From assembly GCA_023702235.1 (NCBI GenBank), contig JAMQCR010000002.1:992001-1056000 (forward strand): a stretch of DNA of 64,000 bases, given 5' to 3'. Shown here one piece after another: positions 7,724 through 16,386 of the stretch (the first letter of the stretch is position 1; the number at the start of each line of letters is the position of its first letter). The position numbers and the translations under genes are program-made. The DNA comes from Neobacillus pocheonensis (GTDB lineage Bacteria; Bacillota; Bacilli; Bacillales; Cytobacillaceae). The notes beneath the pieces were generated by a model, which saw only the letters and a program-made list of their open reading frames with translations, did no database searches and was not told the DNA's origin.

Positions 7724-8641
7724 ATGGAAGTGGTTGTTGAAAAAACGGTTCCAAGGAAATCGCGCTCAAAACTGAAGGGAAACGATTCATTACGAGCTGC
7801 CTTGTTTTTACTTCCGACGTGGCTTTTGTTGCTCGTTTTTTTCTTCCTCCCTATTGCACTTACATTCTATTATGCATTTACGAATATGTCGTTAACAGGA
7901 GCAGCCTCGGCACATACTCAGTTCATTGGATTCCAAAATTTCACCTCTATGTTTGCTGATCCAAGCTTTCGTATCAGCGTATTAAATACTATTGTGTTTT
8001 TGATTTTATCAGCGATCATTGGACAACAAGTGCTGGGCTTAATTATTGCCCTGTTGATTAACGAGAAGAAGCAATGGTTCCGAAGTATTATCGGTACGTT
8101 AGTCATTGCTGGATGGGTCACACCTGAAATTGTAGTCGCATTCATTTGGTTTGCTTTTTTAAATGATCAAGGAACAGCAAACGTCATTCTCGGATGGCTC
8201 GGAATCAAGCCGATTCATTGGTTGACAAGTTTTCCAATGGTCAGTGTAGTTATTGCAAACATTTGGCATGGTACTGCGTTTTCTATGTTAGTATATCAAG
8301 CAGCTTTAGGAGATGTTCCAAAAGAAATCCAAGAGGCTGCAATGATTGATGGAGCAGGCGGATGGCAACGTCTATGGCGTATTACGTTACCTATGATTCG
8401 AAGTTCAATCGTTACGAATATGGTTTTAATCACACTACAAACATTAGGTTTGTTTACATTGATCTACGCATTAACTGGTGGTGGTCCTGGGACAACGACT
8501 CAAACGCTTCCTATTTATATGTATCAAGCTGCTTTTTCAAGTTATCAACTGGGGTATGGAACAGCGATTTCTTTAATTCTACTATTAATTGGAATTATTT
8601 TTAGTGTCGGTTACATCAAAGTATCCAAAGTTGACCTGTAA
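7724..8641 (+). CDS. Sugar ABC transporter permease 1 (MalF/UgpA type)
   Basis: A 305-aa inner-membrane permease with six hydrophobic segments, starting with ALFLLPTWLLLLVFFFLPIA. The cytoplasmic EAA loop is present near residues 205-225 (IQEAAMIDGAGGWQRLWRIT). This loop docks the ATPase, so the gene belongs to a carbohydrate uptake (CUT1) importer. It starts at ATG 7724 with AAGGAG eight bases ahead, and is followed 18 bp later by the second permease. No ATPase gene lies in the cluster, so it probably borrows a shared MsmX/UgpC-type ATPase, as is common for Bacillus CUT1 systems. Confidence 0.9.
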   Translation: MEVVVEKTVPRKSRSKLKGNDSLRAALFLLPTWLLLLVFFFLPIALTFYYAFTNMSLTGAASAHTQFIGFQNFTSMFADPSFRISVLNTIVFLILSAIIGQQVLGLIIALLINEKKQWFRSIIGTLVIAGWVTPEIVVAFIWFAFLNDQGTANVILGWLGIKPIHWLTSFPMVSVVIANIWHGTAFSMLVYQAALGDVPKEIQEAAMIDGAGGWQRLWRITLPMIRSSIVTNMVLITLQTLGLFTLIYALTGGGPGTTTQTLPIYMYQAAFSSYQLGYGTAISLILLLIGIIFSVGYIKVSKVDL

Positions 8642-8659
8642 AGTGAAGGAGGGAATCTA

Positions 8660-9500
8660 GTGAAAACCTTGAAATGGAACAGATATGTAGCAGCGCGAGT
8701 TATACCATACATCATATTAACCATCATAGGCTTATTATTTATCGTTCCACTATTGTGGATGATTTTTGCATCGTTTGATGGTCATGCATCTTTAACAGCA
8801 GCACTTCCCAAACAAGTGACCTTGAATAACTTTATATCGATCTTCAACAATCCAGCAAACATTCAAGGCCTTTGCAAACGGAGTTGTTCTTTCATTTGGT
8901 CAAGCGATTCTTGTTGTAATCATAGCTGCTCTTGCGGCGTATCCGCTGTCAAGGTATCAATTAACATATAAAAAACCATTTTTGTATACGATTTTATTTG
9001 CGACAGGACTTCCCATTACGGCTGTGATGGTTCCTGTATATGAAATGTTTGTGTACTTCAAATTGCAGGATTCAATCTTTTGGACAATGATTTTTCTGAC
9101 AGCATCGTCTCTTCCCTATGCGATATGGATTATGAAAAACTTTATGGATGCTGTTCCCTTGGAGTTAGAGGAGGCTGCTTGGGTAGACGGGGCTTCCATA
9201 TTGCAAACGTTACGCAGAGTAGTTACACCACTTATGCTTCCGGGAATTTTTACTGTTGGAATCTTTACATTTTCAGGAAGTTGGGGTAACTTTTTTGTCC
9301 CATTCATTTTAATACAAAGCCCAGCAAAATTACCTGCATCTGTAAGTATTTATCAGTTCTTCGGACAATATGGGATGGTCCAATATGGACAATTGGCCGC
9401 ATTCTCGTTTATTTATACACTACCAGCAGTCATCTTGTATATTATTTCACAACGATTCATGTCGACTGGATTTAACTTTAGTGGTGGAACGAAAGGATAA
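8660..9500 (+). pseudogene. Sugar ABC transporter permease 2 (MalG/UgpE type), frameshifted
   Basis: Starting at GTG 8660 after GGAGGG, the frame encodes an N-terminal membrane segment (PYIILTIIGLLFIVPLLWMI) up to FNNPANIQ. It then shifts; the continuation FANGVVLSFGQAILVV and the EAA loop (LELEEAAWVDGASILQTL) lie in the next frame to 9500. One extra C in GGCC at 8879-8880 would explain the shift. The whole gene would give about 280 residues, the normal size for this family. Both CUT1 components next to it fit, so it is likely functional in the organism if the shift is a sequencing error. Confidence 0.8.
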
Positions 9501-9521
9501 GGGCTCTAGGAGGAGATTACA

Positions 9522-12500
9522 ATGTTTTGGACGGAAGAAAAATTAGCCGCTCGTATCAAAGAGTTAGATATATACCGGTATCGAGAAGTTGTTTCCATTG
9601 GTTCGTTTCAATCAATGGAGGATGAAGAAGGGGCTGTTGGGACACCTCCATCATCTGAAGGTACTTGGCAATCTTTTCAAGTAGGTGATCGTTGGAAGGG
9701 ACGGGATCGCTATTTATGGCTTCGTGTAAGTGTAGAGATCCCATCGGAGTGGCAGGGGCGTACCGTATTAGGTCTATTTGACTTCGGAAAAACAGGTGGA
9801 GGCGGCAATTCAGGATTTGAATCGCTGCTGTATCTTAATGGAGAGCCCTATCAGGGCGTGGATATGAATCATCAGGAAGTGTTTTTAGATGGAAAATTAG
9901 CAGGAACGACAATTGAAATGTGTTTTAGGCTCTGGTCTGGACTTGAAGGTGGAGGTAAGCCGACAATCCAGGAACACCAATTGAAAACGGCTTTTATCGC
10001 ATGTCTTGATGAAAAAGTAGATGATCTTTATTATACAGCAAGGGCGGCTTTAGATACGGTTAAGTATTTACAGGATACACAGCCTGAAAGACAAACCTTA
10101 TTAAAAGCATTAGACAAGGCTTTTTATTTGATTGATTGGTCTACCCCAGGTACTGAAAGTTTCTATGATTCCCTTTATCAAGCACAATTTATATTAAATG
10201 GGGAAATAGAGAAAATTCCGAAAAATTATCCGGTTACCGTAACAGCTATTGGGCACACTCACATAGATGTAGCCTGGCTGTGGCGTCTGAAGCATACCAG
10301 GGAAAAAGCAGCACGCTCTTTTTCAACGGTGCTCCGTTTAATGGAACAATATCCTGATTACGTTTTTTTACAAACCCAGCCTCAACTATATGATTATATT
10401 AAAAAAGATTACCCGGAAATTTTTAAGCAAATTGAAAAAAGAGTTCAAGAAGGCGGTTGGGAAACGGAAGGTGGAATGTGGCTGGAAGCGGATTGTAATC
10501 TTACATCAGGTGAATCACTTGTCCGTCAATTACTATTAGGTACAAAATTCTTCCGAGAAAACTTTGGGAAGGAATGTGAATATTTATGGCTTCCAGATGT
10601 ATTTGGATACAGCTGGGCACTTCCGCAAATTTTAGTGAAGTCAGGCATTAAAACATTTATGACCACAAAAATAAGTTGGAGCCAATTTAATAAAATGCCG
10701 CATGATACCTTTAAATGGAGAGGAATCGATGGAACAGAGATTTTAACTCATTTTGTCACTACCCCTGAGGATGAATACTGGTTCTACACATACAACGGGC
10801 GGATTACCCCACGGTCCGTAAAGGGGATTTGGGAGGCATATCGTGACAAGGCTGTGAACCAAGAGTTATTACTTTCCTATGGATATGGAGACGGCGGAGG
10901 CGGCGTCAATCGGGAAATGTTAGAAATGAGAAGAAAATTAGATAAGATGCCGGGCTTACCAGCTGTAAAGACAGGAAGAGCTGATGATTTCTTTAAACGC
11001 CTTCATGAAACTGTGAATAAAACAGATCAATATGTTCACACATGGGATGGAGAGCTATATTTAGAATACCACCGTGGTACATATACAAGTCAGGCGTATA
11101 ATAAACGAATGAATCGTAAAATGGAGCTGCTTCTTCGTGAAACTGAATGGCTTAATACCTTTAACAGTGTTCTTTCAGGAACATGGGCGGCATATCCCGC
11201 ACAAGAATTAGAAGAAAGTTGGAAAATTGTACTGAGGAATCAATTCCATGATATCATTCCAGGTTCATCGATTCGAGAAGTATATGAAGACAGTAAGCTT
11301 GAATATGCACAAGCATATGAGCTGGCTTCTAATTCTTGGAATAATGCTTCTCAGTCCTTGGCAGTAAATAATGGACAGCAATCAATCACAATTTATAATT
11401 CCTCTTCGTGGAAGCGAAATGATACAGTTAAAATTAACACTAAAATAAACGGAGAATTATTGTGGAAGAAGGAGACAGGAGAAGTACTTGAAGCCCAACA
11501 AATGGATGATGGAGAATGGCTCGTAAAGCTAGACGAAGTCCCTTCCCTTGGAAAAAGCTCCATCTTTTATGAAAGAGGAAGAAGTGATACACCTTCGTCC
11601 TTCCATGTTTCTGGAAAAAGTGTTTCTTCCAACTTTTATGAGATTTCGTGGAATGAAAATGGGCAACTAACGAAAATATATGACAGGCAAAACCATAGGA
11701 ATGTTTTAGCTCCTAATGCTCTTGGGAATGTGTTCCAGGTTTTTGAAGATAAACCGATGCAATATGATGCATGGGACATCGATATTTATTATCAAGAAAA
11801 AATGAAAGAGATTTCGGCTTTACAAGAAAGCAAAGTCATTGAAAATGGCCCAATTCGTTGTGTTATAGAATTTTCATGGGCATACGCAAACTCGAGGCTT
11901 AATCAGAAAATGATCTTGTATGCGAACAATCCAAGGATCGATTTTGAGACAAAAATCGATTGGCATGATCGAAATCAATTGTTAAAAGTAGCATTCCCTG
12001 TAGAAATTCGTTCAACAGAGGCTACGTTTGATATTCAATATGGAAATGTAAAACGCCCAACTCATTGGAATACCAGCTGGGATTACGCCCGATTTGAATC
12101 AGTAGGCCATCAATGGGTTGACTTATCAGAAAGAGGATATGGAGTAAGCTTACTAAATGATTGTAAGTACGGACACGATATAAAAGATAATGTGATGAGG
12201 CTTACACTGTTAAAATCTGCTACTTATCCAGATATTGAAGCTGATCAAGGTGAGCATTTGTTTACCTATTCATTATTGCCCCATAGTGGAAGCTGGTGTG
12301 AAGGAAAAACGGTTCAGCATGCATGGGAACTAAATAATCCATTGACCTACTCGGAGGGTCAAACTGAAAGAGTTTCACTATTTTCAGTTAAAAGCCAGAA
12401 TGTTATGGTGGATGCTGTTAAAAAAGGAGAAAACGACGAGTGTGTTATTATCCGTTTGCATGAGTTTGCCGGTGAACGAGGAACAGTGGAGATAACGAGT

Positions 12501-12635
12501 GATTTCAAAATAATTTCTTGGCAGGAAAGTGACTTATTAGAAAGATGCATTTCAGAAAGAAGAGAAAATGAGGAATTTTCTTTTCACATTAAACCATATG
12601 AGATTAAGACGTTCATTGTCAAAATAGAATTGTAG
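9522..12635 (+). CDS. Alpha-mannosidase, GH38 (Ams1-like layout)
   Basis: A 1037-aa retaining, metal-dependent alpha-mannosidase. About 230 residues of N-terminal beta domain precede the GH38 catalytic domain. That domain shows the metal pair in GHTHIDVAWLW (residues 243-253), the probable nucleophile aspartate in WLEADCNLTSGES (about residue 323), WLPDVFGYSWALPQI, and the GYGDGGGG histidine-equivalent region near residue 452. The C-terminal beta domains follow. The N-terminal extension matches the cytosolic Ams1 class more than the MngB class. There is no signal peptide, so it should act inside the cell on imported mannosides. It is the last gene of the importer operon, with TAGGAGGAG before ATG 9522 and a strong terminator after the stop. 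Confidence 0.9.
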   Translation: MFWTEEKLAARIKELDIYRYREVVSIGSFQSMEDEEGAVGTPPSSEGTWQSFQVGDRWKGRDRYLWLRVSVEIPSEWQGRTVLGLFDFGKTGGGGNSGFESLLYLNGEPYQGVDMNHQEVFLDGKLAGTTIEMCFRLWSGLEGGGKPTIQEHQLKTAFIACLDEKVDDLYYTARAALDTVKYLQDTQPERQTLLKALDKAFYLIDWSTPGTESFYDSLYQAQFILNGEIEKIPKNYPVTVTAIGHTHIDVAWLWRLKHTREKAARSFSTVLRLMEQYPDYVFLQTQPQLYDYIKKDYPEIFKQIEKRVQEGGWETEGGMWLEADCNLTSGESLVRQLLLGTKFFRENFGKECEYLWLPDVFGYSWALPQILVKSGIKTFMTTKISWSQFNKMPHDTFKWRGIDGTEILTHFVTTPEDEYWFYTYNGRITPRSVKGIWEAYRDKAVNQELLLSYGYGDGGGGVNREMLEMRRKLDKMPGLPAVKTGRADDFFKRLHETVNKTDQYVHTWDGELYLEYHRGTYTSQAYNKRMNRKMELLLRETEWLNTFNSVLSGTWAAYPAQELEESWKIVLRNQFHDIIPGSSIREVYEDSKLEYAQAYELASNSWNNASQSLAVNNGQQSITIYNSSSWKRNDTVKINTKINGELLWKKETGEVLEAQQMDDGEWLVKLDEVPSLGKSSIFYERGRSDTPSSFHVSGKSVSSNFYEISWNENGQLTKIYDRQNHRNVLAPNALGNVFQVFEDKPMQYDAWDIDIYYQEKMKEISALQESKVIENGPIRCVIEFSWAYANSRLNQKMILYANNPRIDFETKIDWHDRNQLLKVAFPVEIRSTEATFDIQYGNVKRPTHWNTSWDYARFESVGHQWVDLSERGYGVSLLNDCKYGHDIKDNVMRLTLLKSATYPDIEADQGEHLFTYSLLPHSGSWCEGKTVQHAWELNNPLTYSEGQTERVSLFSVKSQNVMVDAVKKGENDECVIIRLHEFAGERGTVEITSDFKIISWQESDLLERCISERRENEEFSFHIKPYEIKTFIVKIEL

Positions 12636-12643
12636 AATGCATG

Positions 12644-12670
12644 CCAAAAAGGGGAGATCCCCCTTTTTGG
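12644..12670. terminator. Strong terminator after the GH38 gene
   Basis: CCAAAAAGGGG pairs with CCCCCTTTTTGG around an AGAT loop, with A and T runs on opposite arms. It closes the importer operon and separates it from the second regulator, whose start lies only 14 bases further on. Confidence 0.85.
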
Positions 12671-12683
12671 AATAGAAGGTAGT

Positions 12684-13849
12684 TTGGGGGTGGGGAATAT
12701 AACAGCATTATATGAACAGGTTTACCGATCGTTAAAGAATGAGATCTTAGACGGGATATACAAACCAGGCGATCGGATTCCTTCTGAAAAAGAGCTGACA
12801 GATTCATTTAAAATTAGTCGAATTACAAGCAAGAAAGCGTTGGAGAAATTAGTTGAAGAGGGAATTGTGTATCGACAACAAGGTAAGGGAACGTTTGTTT
12901 CTCAATATATAGAAGTTAATAAAATATCCCCAACTACTTCCTATCGAAAACCTTTATTTGGTCTAATTGTGACAAATTTTGACGATAGCTATTCTTCCAA
13001 ACTTATATCAAGTATTGAGATTGCATCTGAAGAACAATGTTTAATCATCTTAAAGCAGTCATTCGGTTTACCCGAAAAAGAAGAGAAAATTATAAAAGAG
13101 TTCCTCGAATTCGGAGTTGACGGGATGATTATTTATCCTGCTCAAGCAGAACACTTTAGCTCGGAAATTTTGAAAATGGTAGTGAATAAATTTCCATTTG
13201 TTTTAATTGACCGTTCATTTAAAGGAGTAGCAGCAACAGCAATTTCAACCGATAATGTCCATGCAGCAAAGTTGGGAATTAATTATCTTTTTGAATTAGG
13301 CATGAAAAAATCGGTGTTTTGTCACCCAAAACTATAGAGACCACAACAATAGAGGACCGTTTTGACGGGATTTTTCAGGCTTATGCTGAACGAAACTCAG
13401 TGGTGAACCGTGATTTATGGTGCACCAAAATAAAAAGTACCCTTCCAGTTCCAGGAGCAACTCCTGAACAAGATGTTGAAGTTATTACCAAGTTTTTAAA
13501 GAAACACCCTGAAATTACGGCTTTATTTGCCCTAGAATATCATATCGCCGTATTGGCTAAGAGAGCTATGGAAAAGCTCGGACTCCGAGTACCAGAAGAT
13601 ATTTCAATCCTCTGTTTTGACGAGCCAGGAAATAATATAACAGACTTTATTTTTACACACCTAAAGCAAGAAGAGGAGCAAATTGGAAGTATGGCAATAA
13701 ATAGGCTCTTAGAAATGGTCGATGGAGAATGGTCATTTATAAAAGAGTACGTTCCCGCAAGTTTAGTAAAAGGAAATTCAACTGCAGCCTTGATATGTAG
13801 GAAATCTCCAATTAATCATGAAAAGTCCCCATCTTTATTCTCAGTTTAA
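12684..13849 (+). pseudogene. GntR-LacI (AraR-type) transcriptional regulator 2, frameshifted
   Basis: A paralogue of the regulator at 4797. It has a GntR winged helix (GDRIPSEKELTDSFKISRIT) and a LacI-type effector domain (LFGLIVTNFDDSYSSKL, later GLRVPEDISILCFDEPG). The frame breaks at the A6 run 13305-13310: adding one A restores ELGMKKIGVLSPKTIE and an unbroken protein of about 388 residues. The start is TTG 12684 or GTG 12690; AGAAGG lies just before. Two regulators of one type on either side of the first mannosidase operon suggest two related inducers or a duplicated regulon. Confidence 0.8.
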
Positions 13850-13865
13850 GTGAGGGAAAAAGTTG

Positions 13866-13887
13866 CTTTTTACCAAACGGTAAAAAA
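13866..13887. terminator. Terminator after regulator 2
   Basis: CTTTTTACC pairs with GGTAAAAAA around an AAAC loop. The stem is symmetrical and could stop transcription in either direction, but T runs lie inside the stem only. Confidence 0.5.
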
Positions 13888-14080
13888 TAACAAAATAGCA
13901 AATACAACTCAATTCGTACAGATGCTTTGAAAGTGTTTATATTAGATTCATTCCGTTCATTTTTTGAGATTCAAAGTATACGCGTTATTGAATGGAGGAC
14001 AACTTAAGTTAAGAAATCTATAGAGAAAAGAGTTGCCAAGTAAGATAGTAGTAGCAAAAGAGAATGGAGGAATAAAGATT

Positions 14081-15112
14081 ATGATTAATGTAGCCCTTTT
14101 AAGTAAATGGCATGTTCATGCGGAAGATTATGCAAAGCAAGCAACAAAAAATGAGGATCTTTCTATTCAAATGGTATGGGATGAAGACGAAAAAAGAGGT
14201 AGAGAATGGGCAGAACGACTCGGAGTACCATTTGAATCAGATTTACAGAAGGTTCTTGTCAATTCATCTATCGATGCGGTAATCGTTAACACTCCTACGA
14301 ATTTACATAAAGAAATTATTATTGCTGCGGCTAAGCAAAACAAGCATATTTTTACAGAAAAGGTGTTAGCACTCTCCACAAAGGATTGTGATGAGATTTT
14401 TGCAGTCATCGAGGAGACAAACGTTCAGCTTATGGTGTCTTTACCAAGGATAACAGAGCCCTATTATCTCTACGCCCAGGAAGTTCTTGACCAAGGGTTG
14501 CTTGGAACTGTGACGGGCATTCGTTGCCGCCTTGCACATAATGGAGCCGTAACTTCACAGGAAAAGCCTTCCGGATGGCTGCCTGCCCATTTCTTTAACC
14601 GTGAACAGTGCGGTGGTGGTGCTTTAGTTGATTTGGGCGCACATCCTATTTATTTGACGAATCGACTTGTAGGAAAAGCAAAAGCGGTTACCGCAAGATT
14701 CCAACATACCAAAGGTTATGAAGTAGAAGACAATGCAGTGGTTCTTGTTGAATATGAATCAGGGGCACTTGGAACTATTGAAACAGGATTTCTAGCATTT
14801 GGCAGTCCGTTTGAACTTGAAGTTTATGGAACGGAAGGAACCTTGCTTGTCCAGGATGAGCAAATTCGTTTAAAAAGCAGTCGGATCCAGGAAGAGGGAT
14901 GGATTGTTCCAGAAGTTTTGCCAGACAGGCTAAATTCAGCAATGGAGCAGTGGGTAGCTGCGATAAAAGAAGAAGAACTCCCATACATTACCAAAGAGGA
15001 TGTACGGAATTTAACTCTAATTAACGAAGTTTCTGCGTTATCCAATGAAAAAGGATGTAGAGTGGTAGTTTCAGAATTTGAAAATGAGAAATTGTTGACC
15101 AAACAAGTTTAA
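14081..15112 (+). CDS. Gfo/Idh/MocA family oxidoreductase 2, EKV variant
   Basis: A 343-aa protein starting INVALLSKWHVHAEDYAKQA, with the substrate domain recognised by GGGALVDLGAHPIYLTNRLVG. Two usual signatures are altered. The Rossmann loop is LLSKWHVHA instead of G-x-G-x-x-G, and the EKP motif reads EKV (IFTEKVLALS, near residue 95). I have seen this type as a subgroup of the family beside sugar-catabolic genes. It may bind the nucleotide differently or have changed substrate. The ATG at 14081 follows GGAGGAATAAAG. It heads a run with oxidoreductase 3, the second GH38 and the iolG- and iolE-like genes. Confidence 0.85.
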   Translation: MINVALLSKWHVHAEDYAKQATKNEDLSIQMVWDEDEKRGREWAERLGVPFESDLQKVLVNSSIDAVIVNTPTNLHKEIIIAAAKQNKHIFTEKVLALSTKDCDEIFAVIEETNVQLMVSLPRITEPYYLYAQEVLDQGLLGTVTGIRCRLAHNGAVTSQEKPSGWLPAHFFNREQCGGGALVDLGAHPIYLTNRLVGKAKAVTARFQHTKGYEVEDNAVVLVEYESGALGTIETGFLAFGSPFELEVYGTEGTLLVQDEQIRLKSSRIQEEGWIVPEVLPDRLNSAMEQWVAAIKEEELPYITKEDVRNLTLINEVSALSNEKGCRVVVSEFENEKLLTKQV

Positions 15113-15160
15113 AGCTTTTCGGAAAAGCAGTTGATAAAAGACTATAAGGAGGAACAATGC

Positions 15161-16338
15161 ATGTCAAAAAAGGTAAAAGTAGCGATTGTTGGCTGTGGAG
15201 GAATTGCAAATGGCAAGCACATGCCAAGTCTTGCAAAATTGGAAAATGTGGAAATGGTGGCATTCTGTGATGTAATTGTTGAGCGAGCACAAAAGGCGGC
15301 AATTGATTACGGAACTCCTGATGCTAAAGTATACACAGACTATAAGGAGCTTATAAAAGATTCCTCTATCGAAGTGATTCATGTTTGTACGCCGAACGAT
15401 TCACACGCTGACATTTCTGTTGCCGGCATCGAATCAGGTAAGCATGTGATGTGTGAAAAGCCGATGGCGAAAACAGTTGCTGATGCTAGACGGATGGTGG
15501 AAGCAGCGAAACGTACAGGTAAAAAGCTTACCATCGGCTATAATAACCGTTTCCGTCCAGACAGCCGCTATTTAAAAGGAGTCTGCGAAGCAGGAGAACT
15601 TGGGGAAATCTACTTTGCGAAGGCCATGCCATCCGTAGACGTGCGGTACCAACATGGGGAGTGTTTTTGGATGAAGAAAAACAAGGCGGCGGACCGCTTA
15701 TCGATATTGGAACACATGCATTGGATTTGACGCTTTGGACAATGAACAATTATGAACCTAAGGTGGTACTAGGAAAGACACATCGTAAATTAGCAGATAC
15801 AGAAAATGCTGCTAATGCCTTTGGTTCATGGAATCCTGAGAAATTTACGGTGGAAGACTCTGCGTTTGCCATGATTCAAATGAAAAATGGTGCGACCATC
15901 GTTCTTGAGACTAGCTGGGCTTTAAACATCCTTGATGAAAAAGAAGCAAAATGCACCCTATGCGGAACTCTAGGCGGAGCGGATATGGAAGATGGATTGC
16001 GTTTAAACGGCGAAAAGAACAGCCGCCTATATACCAATAGTGTCATGTTAAATACTAGCGGGGTTGCTTTTTTTAAAGGGGAAGCTGAAAGTGATGCTGA
16101 GCTTGAAGCAAGATTATGGATAGAGGCCATTGTTAATGATAAAGATCCAGTTGTATTGCCTGAACAAGCGCTTGTTGTTTCTGAAATTTTGGAGGCTATC
16201 TATGAATCTTCTAAAACAGGGGAGAGGCCATTTATTTCTAGTATAATTTTTCCTGTAGGACGGCAGTCTCCGAAATATAGAGAATTAGAAAAGTCATTTG
16301 ATGTCATTTCAAATGACTTTTCTATGCAAAAATATTGA
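15161..16338 (+). pseudogene. Gfo/Idh/MocA family oxidoreductase 3, frameshifted
   Basis: The N-terminal part has a canonical Rossmann motif (VAIVGCGGIANGKH) and CEKPMAKT near residue 97. The frame breaks near 15623; in the next frame the protein continues AIRRRAVPTWGVFLDEEKQ and then GGGPLIDIGTHALDLTLW to 16338. One missing base in AAGGCCATG explains it. The restored length is about 392 residues, usual for the family. The RBS AAGGAGG precedes ATG 15161. The last codons overlap a 14-bp perfect inverted repeat. It probably oxidises or reduces the same sugar as its neighbours; the substrate is unknown. Confidence 0.8.
16287..16323. repeat. 14-bp perfect inverted repeat at gene end
   Basis: AGAAAAGTCATTTG (16287-16300) and CAAATGACTTTTCT (16310-16323) form a perfect stem with a 9-base loop. 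It overlaps the last codons of oxidoreductase 3 and lies 64 bases before the second GH38 start. No T tract follows the stem. It may be an attenuator or an RNA-processing hairpin within the operon. Confidence 0.55.
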
Positions 16339-16386
16339 TTATCAGTTCAGGGAATGAACAACTGTTTGAAAGTAGAGGTGTATTTA

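Noticed and set aside
7404..7790. 128-codon cysteine-rich minus-strand frame
   Set aside because: It spans the end of the solute-binding protein and the permease start; both are strongly supported on the + strand.
8660..9500. Programmed frameshifting in permease 2
   Set aside because: No slippery heptamer or downstream structure; one extra C restores a normal family member.
12359..12550. Minus-strand open frames inside the GH38 and other genes
   Set aside because: They mirror strong coding frames on the other strand, have no ribosome sites and no recognisable products.
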